Both the position numbers and the translations under genes were made by a program. The notes under the pieces were generated by a model. That model worked only from the letters and a program-made list of their open reading frames with translations. It did not search any database and was not told where the DNA came from. From Chrysoperla carnea (Eukaryota > Arthropoda > Insecta > Neuroptera > Chrysopidae): a DNA stretch of 64,000 bases. The DNA lies in NCBI RefSeq assembly GCF_905475395.1, contig NC_058341.1, positions 61,573,501-61,637,500 of the forward strand, in the 5' to 3' direction. Shown here piece by piece: positions 1 to 11,471 of this stretch (its first letter is position 1; each line of letters opens with the position of its first letter).

Positions 1-19
1 ATAATTGTTAATTTCGAGC

Positions 20-135
20 AACTTTTGTTTAATTGTTTATTACACTTTCATGCAAAAACTACTGAATGGATTTGAATGAAACTGTCCAGTATTATAGGCC
101 ACAAATCAGACTGAGGAATAATTTAACTCATGATT

Positions 136-145
<10 letters not shown>
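20..145 (-). repeat. Dispersed repeat R4, copy 1
   Basis: The reverse strand carries GTTTCATTCAAATCCATTCA, then GTAGTTTTTGCATGAAAGTG and a TTATAAATCATGAGTTAAAT start. Same order as at 57690 and 59320. Possibly the 3' end of a non-LTR element. Confidence 0.5.

Positions 146-215
<70 letters not shown>
140..215. repeat. (AT)n microsatellite
   Basis: About 38 uninterrupted AT dinucleotides. Confidence 0.95.
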
Positions 216-217
<2 letters not shown>

Positions 218-618
218 TAAATTTAAAAATCTGACACATTTTTAATTTTTTCTGACATTTTACTGCACCATATATGAGCATCATTTTGAACCACCAATCC
301 AAAGTTTCTGTAAAAATGGTAAACGAAATACAATTCATGGCCATGTTTTCTGATATACTCAATAAATTATGACTATTTTATTTTTCATTTTAATTCTACT
401 GCGTAATTAAAAATTGTTCATGCCACGTGAATGAGCTGGTTACACAAAAATTTTCGTGGAGGAAAAGTTGTTAGACACGACTTTAACAATAACCCCTCAA
501 ATAAACAGCCTTTTTGAAATTTATTTCAAATACTATTCCTGCCCCTAAACCTATGGAAATTGAACAGCTCCTGAAAAAATTGCCGTTGAAGTATCTAAAC
601 AAAATTTATGGTTTTCAG

Positions 619-705
619 GAACAAAGTGGCCACAAAAAAGTGAACCTCTAATTACTTGGAAATTATTGCATCAAAAGACGCCATGGGGACTTATGTTTCT
701 TCTGG
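619..705 (+). CDS. SLC13-like gene, first exon in window
   Basis: Starts after TTTTCAG and ends before GTGAAT. It begins with the last two bases of a split codon and ends with one base of a Gly codon that the next exon completes. It encodes a Trp/Pro-rich loop followed by the start of the LLGGGFALA helix. Confidence 0.9.
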
Positions 706-3700
706 GTGAATTTTCATTTAGTCTAAAATTTCAAAAAGTTAACTTTGCAACTAAATTTAATACAATTTTTTAGGAGGTGGTTTTGCCCTTGCATTAGGAT
801 CAAAGCAGTCTGGCATGAATGATATGATTGGCGATTGGTTAAGTGTGATGAAAGTATTACCCGATTGGGTAATAATGGGAACAATTGCAACAATTGCTTC
901 ATTTATGACAGAACTATCAGCTAATGTTGCCATCTGTAATATTGTAGTTCCCATATGCCTAAGTTTGGTATGTACTTAATTTATAGTCGAATAGTATTGA
1001 GGTAGTATTTATTATTATTCATGTATTGTTAATAGGTATTTATTAGAGCTATATGTGAGGGCAGCGAACTTCACTGTCAAAGACTTCAGCCAGGTTGAAG
1101 GCCGAATGCCTGTCCAAGTAATAGTAGTAAAATTTGTGTTTAGCGCGCGGGCTATGCAGGGGGTGAGCTTAACAGACTTAGTAGGCGGGCTTAACATAGC
1201 ATGGATATTAATTAATTGAAACTGTATGTTAAGATTAATAATCGCTGATCAATAGTTTCAATTAAATAAACTGTAGGTGAATCGAAGTTCACCGGGTCAT
1301 CACAATTTTTGTGATTTAAACCTAATAAATCTTGAGGTATTTGTAAATAAAAATGCACACATCTAAGAGATTATATATTTAGAGTACGTATTCGATGAAA
1401 TTCATGTTCCAATATTAGTAGATAGATAGTAGATAGGATAGATCTCTACCATCTCTACTATACTCTACTATAGATAGTAAATAGATTATACATAGCGCTA
1501 CCTTAGATCAAGGACTCTTTCCAAAGTTGGCACAACTTTTCAACATAGAAAGTATATGAATCTCGTAGTCTAATATTACTATGTCTATGGTAAACATTCT
1601 TAGGCCATCTTTCAACCTCACAGGTTCCAGTGTAGGGACAAAACGATAATTTTCAAGTGGGAAACCTTTAAATATTTTATGCTAAAAATAAAAGAAAAAA
1701 AACTATTTGAACCCGTTCAGCGTAGCGGAGCTCGAAGGTTACTTGTATTTTACGTCTAATTAGACATCACTATGTTACAAAATGTGATTTTCTTAATAAT
1801 CTTTATGTTTCAGTCTGAAAATTTGAAAATAGATCCACAATTTTTAGCTTTGCCAACTGCAATAGCTTGTTCGTTTTCCTTTATGTTACCAGTAGGAACG
1901 CCACCAAATGCTGTTGCTGCAGGATTCGTGAATATTCCAACACCCCAGATGGTAAATATGCTCAATGTTATACACCAAAACCAATATTAAGGAACATTTC
2001 AATTAAAAAAGTTATTTTGTTACTATTTAAAAAGAATTAGAAAAAGTTACATCAGAGTTCCATTTATTCAAGTCTCCGGGATAATCAGAGTTTATGTAAT
2101 TCAGTTATAAGTACAGCGCTTTTGGAAGTTGGCAATAAAAGTTTTAATGTCACCCATGAGCGTAAATTTGGTTCGTTAAGTGGATAAGTATGTGTGTTAA
2201 CACTTCTCAATTGCCAAAAGGTGCAAATCTGTATATTGTGATTATCCACGTGTTGTCATGTAAAATCACAATATAAAAATGATAATATAAAACATTTCAT
2301 TGTCAATTTCAAAAGGACTATACTGAATTGCTCCAACTCTCTGTAATTATACATATTAATACAGATAGTAAAGAATTTTTTCTTGCACTAAATTACAGGA
2401 TAATTTTACCTAGTATCAAGGTATACTAAGTTTAGTTTCAAGTTTGTAACGCTTAAAAATGTTATAGTGTCGAATGAAATTTTGTTTGGGTATTCATAAA
2501 ATAACCTAAATAGTTTATGTTCGGTTGTATGTCGGTCTGTCTGTCTGTCTGTTCAAGCTGAAATTTTCGAAGCGTGCTCAGGAAGTAAAAAATGAGTTTG
2601 AGTTCGCAAGTGAGCAACATAAGTTAAGACCTTGTTAACCGTTAGAGATAAAACAAAAGTTTGAACGTAAAAAATGTTCATTATATACAAAAATAAATAA
2701 CTTTTGTATGAAACATTTTTTTGTAAACTGTTTACCAGTGGGGGCGCAAATTAGGACAAAACTTTGGTGTACATTTTCTCTAAAACTATAAAAAATATGC
2801 ATTTGAAAATTTGTAGGTAGCTTCAAATAGTGGTCTTGAGAAACATTCTCGAAAACCGACAAAATAAATTTAAGAAAATACTTTCGAAAACTAAATATCA
2901 TAGCTTTGGTTTTTAAACTTTTCTTATTTATAAAAAAATAATGCATGCAGTGAAATTCAATACTTTCTATACAGGGTATTTCATCTATTAACTCAGTAAA
3001 TTGTTTGTTTTCACTTTTTTTTTATTGAAAATATCTGGATGACCGAGCTTTGCTCGGTGTTTTTTGAGTTAAAAAGACACAAATTTTATCACTAATATAA
3101 GACCCATAAAGATTTAATTATATTGTATAAGACCGTTTAAAATGTCTCCACACAAATACCATTTTGAATATCCCGGTAATGTCGTTTATTTCATTAACTA
3201 CGATATACACCAAAAGATGTCAGGAAGAGTCATATTTTGCGATGTATGTTTCAGTTTTTCATTAAAAAACGAATAAAACGACGTTTTTTTAAAATGAAAC
3301 CTTGTTAGATCGACTTATCGCCCCAAAAAACCCCTACATACTCATTTTCATGAAAATCGTTGGAGCCATTTCCAAGATCGTAAATATATATATACAAGAA
3401 TTGTTCGTTTAAATATATAAGATAAGATAAATTTACCAGTGCCACGTACTGAATGTAAATGCACTAAATGCTTTTCGGCCTACTTTATGATATGTAGTAT
3501 TGATTTTTTATCAATTTTTATTAACTTTATTTGAGTAGCGTGACCTCCAACATTCTATTTTGATATTTTTGATTATAGATCACCAGAAGAAGTGCTTATT
3601 CAAGCATAAAACGTAGCGTATAATAAAAATTTATTCCCATCGGAATTTAATAATTGTTCTTAAATCCTCTTACTTTCATACAATTAATTATTTTTTACAT

Positions 3701-4623
3701 ATTTACCTGTTTAATTTTCATCATTACACTATGCATAGCTCGTTTTTATTATATAACTCCTGTAACTTAGTGCATTATATTTACAGTAGGGTATTCCACT
3801 ATTTTTGAAAAATAACTTCAAAATGTTGATTTTGCTAATAAAAAGCCACTAAAAACTAAATTAAATATTAATCCTTTTTTAAACTGTCAAAAACGCGGGC
3901 ATCCACTTCTTGCCAAAAAATTAAATTAAATATTAAACCTTTTTTAAACTGTCAAAAACGCGGGCATCCAATTTGATGACGTAATATGGGTATCACTATA
4001 CGAAATATCACAAAAAACTTTTGACAGATATATTCATAGACATCTGATTATAATAAATATAAATACTTATTATCTATGTATATATTATACCCAACTGTCT
4101 ACACTGAACTAATTGATGGTCTATGACTCATACCGCTATGACATCACAGCAAGACTTGCCCGCGTTTTTGATCACGTGATATACAGTTTAAAAATTACGA
4201 CTTTTAATTTTAATATTTTAAAAGTAAAATGTGCTTTTATGACTCGAAATCAGAATATTTAAGTATATTTTTACATAAATTATAACTTTTTTCAAATTTC
4301 ATGATTTATTTTTGACTAACGATAATACCCTATAATTTTTATGTCTGTTCTTTCGCATTCAAATTTTCAAAGTGTCTGAACTCTTTCAACTTCACTCTTT
4401 CATTAGAGCGCGCCGTTTAGTATAAAGACTAGGAAGTTAATAGTATGGCTAATTAAGATAGTTGACTGAGACTGCGACATGTCAACTTGTTTTAGAACTA
4501 CTTATTGCATAAAGATACTCTATTATTTTGTAGGCAAAGTGTGGTATCATTGTAAGTGTTATGGCAATGTTTGTTTACATTCTTGCAGTAATGACTTATG
4601 GTAAATTAATATACAAATGGTAA
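619..4623 (+). CDS. SLC13 (INDY-type) Na+/di-tricarboxylate cotransporter, C-terminal part, 4 exons
   Basis: C-terminal part of an SLC13/DASS family plasma-membrane cotransporter, which imports citrate or succinate-type anions with Na+. Exons are 619-705, 774-967, 1814-1951 and 4534-4623, all with AG/GT borders and matching phases (entry phase 1, then 1, 0, 0), giving about 169 residues and a TAA stop. The first exon reads through an ITW...TPWG stretch into the LLGGGFALA motif of SLC13 proteins. The second ends with the TELSANVAICNIVVPI helix that carries the second Ser-Asn-type substrate/Na+ motif. The third has the family signature around FMLPVGTPPNAV. The last is a hydrophobic terminal helix ending Y-K-W. 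The N-terminal two thirds must lie upstream of the window. An AATAAA at about 4801 is a plausible polyadenylation signal. SLC13 membership is firm; the choice between Indy and a paralogue is open. Confidence 0.93.
774..967 (+). CDS. SLC13-like gene, second exon in window
   Basis: Acceptor TTTTTTAG, donor GTATGT, 194 nt. Encodes GGGFALALG followed by an amphipathic segment and the TELSAN-containing helix that lines the substrate site in SLC13 proteins. The exon ends on a codon boundary. Confidence 0.92.
1814..1951 (+). CDS. SLC13-like gene, third exon in window
   Basis: Acceptor TTTCAG, donor GTAAAT, 138 nt, phase 0 at both ends. Encodes the PROSITE-like sodium:sulfate symporter signature with S-F, P-V-G and TPPN residues. 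The last signature position is Ala instead of the usual Val. Confidence 0.93.
2421..3010 (+). repeat. Dispersed repeat R1, copy 1 (in an SLC13 intron)
   Basis: Begins GGTATACTAAGTTTAGTTTC, then TTTGTAACGCTTAAAAATG, a run of GTCGGTCTGTCTGTCTGTC, and the AACCGTTAGAGATAAAACAA block. It ends near a TACAGGGTATTTCATC tail. The same order recurs at 36775, 37890, 50220 and 53885. Confidence 0.75.
3040..3422 (+). repeat. Dispersed repeat with CCGAGCTTTGCTCGG stem
   Basis: Starts near GACCGAGCTTTGCTCGGTGT (a 6-bp stem) and ends ACAAGAATTGTTCGTTTAAATATATAAGAT. Only one copy is in the window. The end resembles a transposon tail recalled from other insects. Confidence 0.35.
3787..4332. mobile_element. 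Foldback MITE M1, copy 1 (TA-flanked)
   Basis: TA GGGTATT ... AATACCC TA. Internally, an ACTGTCAAAAACGCGGGCAT segment is inverted as GCCCGCGTTTTTGATCACG about 230 bases on. This copy carries a tandem duplication of a ~65-base block that the second copy (46741) lacks. It lies in the last SLC13 intron. Confidence 0.8.
4534..4623 (+). CDS. SLC13-like gene, terminal exon
   Basis: Acceptor TTTTGTAG, 29 codons plus TAA. Encodes the last transmembrane helix of the transporter (AKCGIIVSVMAMFVYIL...). The preceding intron (1952-4533) is 2.6 kb and is loaded with transposon remnants. Confidence 0.88.
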   Translation, partial: AKCGIIVSVMAMFVYILAVMTYGKLIYKW

Positions 4624-5679
4624 ATTTCGGATATTTTTGGACAGGAAATCAAGGTAAATTAATAATTTACAAGTGGGAATTTTCGTATGGTTATGGAGAG
4701 TAAAAAGTTCACTAAACCTGTTATAAAATGTTTTGTAAAGTGTTTTATAAATCAGTGTAATTGTTTACTTGATTTTTTTTAAAGAAAAGTGTCTTCATTG
4801 AATAAAATAGTTGTTTAATTCAATCGATTTAATAACCCCCAAAAATTTAGCCCCCGCTTTGTTCTTAAAGAATTTGAAGATATGGTTCGTTTTTTTTTTT
4901 TTTTTTTTTTTTTTGAATTTCACTGTTTTGTACCGCCCTATTTTCGAGGTATTCAATTTTATATATGCGAGGGCTAACTTCGCGCTGGCCTCCGCAACTA
5001 ATGCAACTAATAAAGGATTGTTCCAGAATATAAAGGGTAAAAACTAAAAATACGGGGATGGGGGAGTGGGTTGCTTATGAGCAAAAAATATATAATAAAA
5101 ACATTTGTTTCTTAGAAGAAATTCATAAAAGCCGATGAGATGAACCGATTAGATTTAACAGGGCAAAAATTCGTTATTTTAAACTTTAGGGTAAAAAATT
5201 TCAGAAAGGGCTCAATTTATTGAAAAAACTTAAGTAACAGAAATGTTAAATACCGATTCTTAGGAGCGGACACAAATGTATTGAACCCCTCGCCCCAAAG
5301 TGGTGGGAGTAACCTGACTACACAGGCTTTTTTGAAACTGCATTGACCTATTGAGAAATTCCAAGGAAAAAAATGATATTAGATAAAAATATATAATGGA
5401 TCTAACCCAAAAAAAAAAAAGAAACAATGCATTTTTTTGTTAAAGGTACATTCAGGCACAATCAGCGTTTAAGAAAAGAAATGGTATTAATCAAGAATTT
5501 AGTTTGGTCACACGGAGGTGTGGTATATATTTAAATTTTTATTGACATAAATTTTTCAATATACAATTTTATTTCGAGTATTGTGGTATTTATTTGACAT
5601 GTGAGTAACTGCCCTTGAACACGTTTACTTACTATCCGTATAATAAAATGTCCTTAATTCACATAAAAAAATAAATTAT

Positions 5680-5873
5680 TTATTCAATTTTTGATTTTTG
5701 ACCTAACAATTGCTTAACTATGGATGACTGATAAATGTAAATGGATGCAATTGATCCAGCAATTGCTCCAAACCAATAAACAACCATATGTTCAGTAAAT
5801 GTGTTACCAGCACAACCATATTTCAATGCTGTTGCTAAAACTGGATTAAAATATCCACCCGAATAATTAAAGG
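5680..5873 (-). CDS. AQP12L: AQP12-like exon 4 (NPV pore motif)
   Basis: Acceptor TTTTCAG, 194 nt with TAA. Begins AFNYSGGYFNPVLA, the second pore motif, then the last helix (WFGAIAGSIASIYIY) and a short lysine-containing cytoplasmic tail. Confidence 0.92.
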
Positions 5874-8818
5874 CTGAAAAATCAATATAATTTTAAATAG
5901 ATGCTAATAATAATTTCTTTTCAATAATGATACATACCGGCAACAACTAACGATGTTCCTACAAATGAATCCAGAACTACGGCAACTTTTGTATTACTAA
6001 GATTATCGGATATAACATTAGATCCTAGACGACACAAGCATGTGGCTGCACACTCCACAATTGCTCCAAAGATCATAGGAACCTAAAATTATAAAAATGT
6101 GATGAAATTTCATCAGAAGCTTTTTAATACAGATAATAGAGAGTTTTTTCTTGCATTAAATTAAAGGAAGTATTCTCTTTGTATTAGCTGCCATTTTGAG
6201 AAAAAAAATTTGAAAGAATTTTGTGCATTATCATTCAACAGGTGATACTAAACCTATTAAAAAATAACTCCTGTAATTTAGTGTATTATGGATAAGAGTA
6301 CCGAACTTCTCTATTACCTGTATTATATTATTTCAAGTATCTGCGCCCTACGGTGTTACTCGCTATTAAAAGAGAGTGGTGTTTAACGGAGAGTGTTCTT
6401 AGCTATATTTCAAGAGCAAGTTTAGGGTTTCATACCCGAAAAAACTTAAAAAGTTGCGACGATCTTGAAAATACTTTAAGAAAAACGGTAATTTAATGGA
6501 GAGTGTTCTTATATATGTTTCAAGTGCGAGTTTAGATTCCATAACCGAAAAATTTGTCGAGGGTTTTTTAAATTTTGTAAGTGTTTCAAAAAAATAATTT
6601 TTTTATTAATTTTGCTGTCAAACTCATGGTCTATTTAGATAATTAAACAATTTTTAACAATGAAAATTGACGCTTTAGAATCAATCAATCTGTAATTAAT
6701 TAGTCTCCAGAACTTTATAAAATGTGAAATGATTTTAATATTTCGAAAAGCACAAAAATTTATTTTCATTAATTTTAATCTTTGGAAATATACTTTCTGG
6801 AATTTTTCCAAACATTAAACTGTTAATAACTCAAAAACTATGAACTTTAGGAAAAAATCACAAGGAGCCTTTTTGACGTAAAATTACTCAAAAAACCTCG
6901 GCTCAGCTTTATTTGATTCAAAAAACACTTAACTGTTTCTGTGGAAAGTAGGGATGAAAAGGAGGAATGAACCAATAGGGTTTTGGGCAACATCCGGAAT
7001 ATTTATCTATAAGCTTATATGAAAAAGAACGAATTGACAAAATGTGGCCCTCGATTTTTGCACACCCAACACTATCTAACGCCTGCTCTAAGATATTTTA
7101 ATAATATTATCGTGGCAATAGTAAAATTTGTAATGAATAACTTGCCTGCAAATCGGCTGTACAATCTTCATAGGCTCGCCCAGCATGTGTGCTGGCTAAT
7201 TCTAAACTCCACAACAATTGAATATATCGAAACACTAGGCATCCACCTGTAAGTTGTGCCCATATTTTAAATATTGCTACACGTAATGTAGTTGTTCCAT
7301 TCACTACATCCTCCAAATGCGTATATGGACATGCTGTAGCATTTTCCCATTGATTTGCCCACCATATTGTTAAAATAAATAAGCATATTGCATACGAAGA
7401 TACTCCATAATTATCCGCAACTATAAAAAAATGAACATATTAGCAGAACAGCTTCGTCACTAAAGTTATATTCACCCCTCATTAGATGCTAATAACCCAG
7501 ATAAATAAGACAAAAAAACAGCCGATCGGCTTAAAAAATGAAAAGCCCATTGCAAAATCATGTGCGTAAAAAAATTATTCAAGATCAAAGGTCGCGAAAA
7601 TAGGTTTTTTCAAATATCTCGTAAACTATGATGTTTGTAGCAGTTTTAGTTATTATAAAATTTGCCCGTGAGTTAATCTTACATACAAAAGGTTCTGGAC
7701 AAAATATCGGTAGGAAGTTTGAAATCATTTTAATACTTTCTTTTGGCGTGCCATCCGGGTATGCGCAATTACAGGAAGTGTGCATAACTTTTGGGAGGCA
7801 AATTAATGCGAAATTTGAAAGAGGTGTGCAGTTTTTTACAATTTACAAAAAAACTATGTGTCAAATAAAAAAAAGTTTAAATAAATGTTCTAGCTGAAGT
7901 AATGGTGCACATTTTTTGTTCAATTTTTAAATAACTTTTGTAAATAAAATAACTTATTTTTTTTCAGTACCTACATTATTTTGAAAAACCTTCAAAATTC
8001 CAAGTATGCCTGTTTGGAACGTTAAGCCGATGGTCCAGCCAAGTTTGAGTTATCTGAGTCTTCATCATTACTATCGATGACTTCGCCTAGAAGCTCAAGA
8101 GGGTCGGTAGTAACTCGTTCTGACGCTAAGTTTTAATCACTATCGATGTCATCTTATTCGAGCAGTTCTCAAATTGACAATGGCCAAAATTGTAGGAAAT
8201 TTAATTGCTAATAACTTTGGTTATAACCATTTATCGTGTAAAATTGAAAATAAACGAGTTATTCAATAAACTAAAATTCATCCTCAAATTCAAGATCGCG
8301 TATGTCGTAACAGGGTTGAAATCCTGAAAACCGATATGTAGACTGCCAGCGAGCCCGTCCAACGATTTCCGAAGGCAAATTTTTGCGCGGTAATTTTTCC
8401 GGGACAACCCTACTTTTGATCTAATTCGACTGCCGTAATTCTTCTGACATTAAAATTTGATTCAGCTTATGCCGGGCATATTGGCTGCAGTGATATTTCT
8501 ATTTACGATTTATAACGCACATCAACCCTCCTTGTTGACCTCCGATATGGTGCATAAGTCAATGTTTTCGGAAACAATATAGACTTAAGATAATTTGTTA
8601 TCTGATTAAGGAAATTCTTATACTATCTTTTACTTACCTATGATCAGTTCAAAACAACAAGCACATAACTCAGCAGAAGCAATTGCTTCATTGAATAATT
8701 CCTGAACAAATTCATTTTCAATAGTTTTTTTCACTAATTTTCTAGCAAATGTCGCTAATACTGACGTTAATACCATATACAATAATGAAATAATTAAATT
8801 TGAGAGCTCCGTCGTCAT
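5680..8818 (-). CDS. AQP12L: Aquaporin, unorthodox AQP11/12-like, 4 exons, complete
   Basis: Complete aquaporin of 264 residues (exons 8818-8638, 7420-7146, 6082-5938, 5873-5680; 795 nt with stop). Membrane channel of the AQP11/12 (superaquaporin) class, whose members usually sit in intracellular membranes and conduct water or glycerol. The first pore motif is CPY (about residues 91-93) in place of NPA, and the second is NPV (about 210-212) after a GGYF. Both substitutions suit this class rather than classical water channels. The length is close to AQP11 (about 270 residues). The start is the only Met at the head of the first hydrophobic segment. Intron 2 has a GC donor (CAG|GCAAGT), and only that site keeps the frame. 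Introns 1 and 2 contain repeats. The gene is convergent with the SLC13 gene, 1.06 kb away. Family assignment is strong; the symbol follows insect usage. Confidence 0.92.
5938..6082 (-). CDS. AQP12L: AQP12-like exon 3
   Basis: Acceptor ATTTTAG, donor GTATGT, 145 nt. Encodes the VPMIFGAIVECAATCLCRL helix and the following helix up to the first base of an Ala codon. Phase matches both neighbours. Confidence 0.9.
6125..6325. mobile_element. Small MITE in AQP intron 2
   Basis: TAATACAGATAATAGAG at the left and CTCTATTACCTGTATTA at the right. The interior shares TTTTTTCTTGCATTAAATTA with 2370 and AACTCCTGTAATTTAGTGTA with 3755 and 36270, which look like solo ends of the same family. Confidence 0.65.
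6355..6570 (+). repeat. Dispersed repeat R2, copy in AQP intron 2
   Basis: Two tandem ~115-base units with TTTAACGGAGAGTGTTCTTA and AATTTAATGGAGAGTGTTCT, each followed by a GTTTCAAGTGCGAGTTTAGA-type stretch. Confidence 0.65.
7146..7420 (-). CDS. AQP12L: AQP12-like exon 2 (CPY pore motif)
   Basis: Acceptor TTTTTATAG, 275 nt. Encodes VADNYGVSSYAICLF, the CPY half-helix motif followed by THLED, and the third helix with a KIWAQLTGG segment. It ends in a Gln codon before the GC donor. The two canonical GT dinucleotides nearby would shift the frame. Confidence 0.92.
7880..8580 (-). other. CpG-richer block in AQP intron 1, possible decayed coding sequence
   Basis: Minus-strand stretches read as plausible but broken peptide: an acidic segment ending DSNDEDSDNSNLAGPSA before a stop (about 8075-8010) and PSEIVGRARWQSTYRFSG (about 8380-8325), with stops between. 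No family was recognised. A transposase pseudogene is one option. Confidence 0.25.
8638..8818 (-). CDS. AQP12L: AQP12-like exon 1
   Basis: ATG at 8818-8816, donor GTAAGT beginning at 8637, 181 nt, ends with one base of a split Val codon. Encodes the N-terminal helix and a Cys-rich CACCFELII segment at the start of the second helix. Confidence 0.9.
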
Positions 8819-9312
8819 TTTCGCTTGTGAAAAATATATCTCTTACTTTTGACCGATTCTAATATTTTATTTTTCCATAGAACATATTCATTTTTTCGCA
8901 CTTACTTAATAAAATACACAAAGATTGTTAATTAATTACATAATTCAAAAGTCAAAAAAAAATTCTTTTTTATAGATTTTATAATTGCATATTTTCACAA
9001 CAGTGTTTTCTTCGATATTATTTTTAAATTAGAGACCGATAACGTCCACATATTAAAATATGTGTTGATTATATTTTTAATGCTGTAAATAACTGTCTAA
9101 TAGTACGGCTGGCTCTCTAGAATATATGAAAGAGGATATTTTAGAAAAATTAATTCTTCAAGTCTACATTTTATTGCAGGTTTCGTAGTACCAAAGTATG
9201 ATGCTGGTTTATTAAAAAATTACTTGTAATGATCGCAGTCACATTGCCTGGAAAATACCAAAAGTTCCTGTGTCATATTCGTACATTACGCTATTCAAAT
9301 TATTATCTAACA

Positions 9313-9743
9313 TAGTGTCCCACGGTTATGGCCGATTAGAAGTTTCTGGAGAACCAGACATAATAGAAATCTGAAAATTAAAATTCCACCATAACTGCTT
9401 GGGATATATCCGCCGAAAGTATTTTCAGATTTGTGACACTTGCGGCTATACTGATATTTGCTGCAAAACTTCGAATAAATATCGTTTATCTCGAAAACCT
9501 TAACGATTAGGGGGGGCCACTTTATTACGAAAGATACACAAAATTATTGACTTAAGTTGTGTATAAATAAATAGGACATTAAAAATAAATAGGGTCAACT
9601 TCTGGTATAACCGGAAGTGTCACAAATATGAAAATATTTTAGGCGGATTTATCCCAAGCAGTTATGGGGGAATACCAATTTTCAGATTTCTATTATATCT
9701 AGTTGTTCAGAAATTCTACTGGGCGGTCACCGTGGGACATCCT
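9313..9743. mobile_element. Foldback MITE M4, ~430 bp
   Basis: Arms share TGTCCCACGGT ends, an ATAGAAATCTGAAAATT stretch, the TGCTTGGGATATATCCGCC / GGCGGATTTATCCCAAGCA pair and the TTTGTGACACTTGCGG / CCGGAAGTGTCACAAATATG pair. The loop is about 150 bases. Confidence 0.75.
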
Positions 9744-11471
9744 TTATAAAAATCTCGTGTCACGGTGTTTCTGTTTAAAATCCTCCGAAACAGCTGGTTC
9801 GATATTAATGATATTTTTTAATGGCATTCGGTAGGTATGAGAAAAGGTCGTAAAGTTTTTTCACCCTGCTACCCCCACTCTAAGTTGGTGAAAAATGGAA
9901 TGATCGTTTGTATATGAAAACCCCATGTAAATAATTTCAGGACAAATACGCATCAATGTTTGCTAAAATGTCTGTGATACTATGGTTTTTTAACTTCGTA
10001 TGGTTCATAATATTTACAAAAGCGAACTCTAATTATTCTTCTCACAAGCAGTATGTGAGGGATGCTTCTTTAAAAATCGAAAATCAGAAGCTTAAATAAA
10101 GATTTTATCTAATATTGATAACTGAGAATTGAATCTCGCCAACTGTCGATAATAATTCGTTCTAATTAAACTCAGAAGAAGGTCCAAATTCAGTAGTTAC
10201 AATTTCGATTATCAAATGCAATACTTATCATTTTTTAAGGCTAATAAAAATATTCAAATTCAAATCAGATAAATCCCACTAACTGGTGATAAAAATTTTT
10301 ACTATTAAACAGGAAGTGGATCACTTTTTCAGTAGTTCCAATTTTGACCACCTGGTTACTTACCATTTATCAATTGTAACTTGTAAAATGTAATATATAT
10401 ATTATAATAGGTACAGTAATTGAAAAAAAATATACTATGTATAGTTTAAATTAGCAAATAAATATTCTTTTGCACAGTATATTTTGTCATCGCAAGATAA
10501 ATTGAAAACAATGGTTACAATATTATATGTACAAATCTCAAAACTGGCAGTGTACAGATTCCTGATACACGATGTATTTGTAAGAAATGATATTTTGCAA
10601 TTCAAACCCTAACGCGGCGAGCTACTGGGACATAGGACTAATTGAGCTAGAAACAGGAGAAAAGTATGTGTTTAGCGGACAGACTAATATTATTAGCTTT
10701 TAATGAATAATTAGAACTTTAGGTGTTCATTTAGATTAATAATCGCTGATAAAAAGTTAGTATTAGTTAGTTATAATATATAATCTGGAACATTTTGGGA
10801 CGTCTTATTAGAAATGAATATGTTAAACTTGAAGCATTTAGGATAATTCAATGGGATTATAATACGGAAACAATATCACTTACGCAAAACAGAGGATCAA
10901 GGAAAGCCAGACAGAACCTTTTCCGCGGATTTACGATGATTCAGAAGTAGTCGGTTTTAGTAGCTTTTTTGTTACAGTAGGTAAGCACAAAACCAACGTT
11001 GCTCTTTAGGGTCACTAAAAATGTTGCCATTGACACCCATTTTCAACGAGACTATGCTTTAGCCAATACGAAGCTGGAGGTTTGGATAGTTGTGGAAGGT
11101 GCATTGGTATGAATTACATATTTTAAAATAAATGCTTATTTTTTATGTACGTTACCATCGAAAATGACATTCATAATAATTTGTTACAATCAAAAATATA
11201 TCAGTAATTGTATACAATCACTTAGTATAAAATACACCTATGTTATCCTCAATAATCGAATTTGGATATTGCCTGAAATGTTTACCCATAATACATTATG
11301 TGTATTTAGCACAGTGCTGGCATAAAGTAAAACCGATTAATAGTGAAAAATGATTACGAACTTTTTAATCACAATAGCTAAGCATTAATAGTCTAGAGCT
11401 GACCAATGGGAATGGCGTCTTGGGTACCGTCTGAATACATTTATTTTAGTAAATAAAGACCTTTGACCCTG

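Noticed and set aside
135-362. Frame ending in an Ile-Tyr repeat
   Set aside because: Simply the translation of the (AT)n microsatellite.
757-1197. Two minus-strand open frames near the SLC13 exon 2
   Set aside because: The first is the antisense shadow of SLC13 exon 2. The second has no family resemblance and lies in intron/repeat sequence.
7019-7252. Plus-strand open frame opposite the aquaporin exon 2
   Set aside because: Antisense shadow of a well-supported exon.
10720-10770. Short match to 1232-1260 as a mobile element
   Set aside because: The shared block is under 30 bases with no definable ends.
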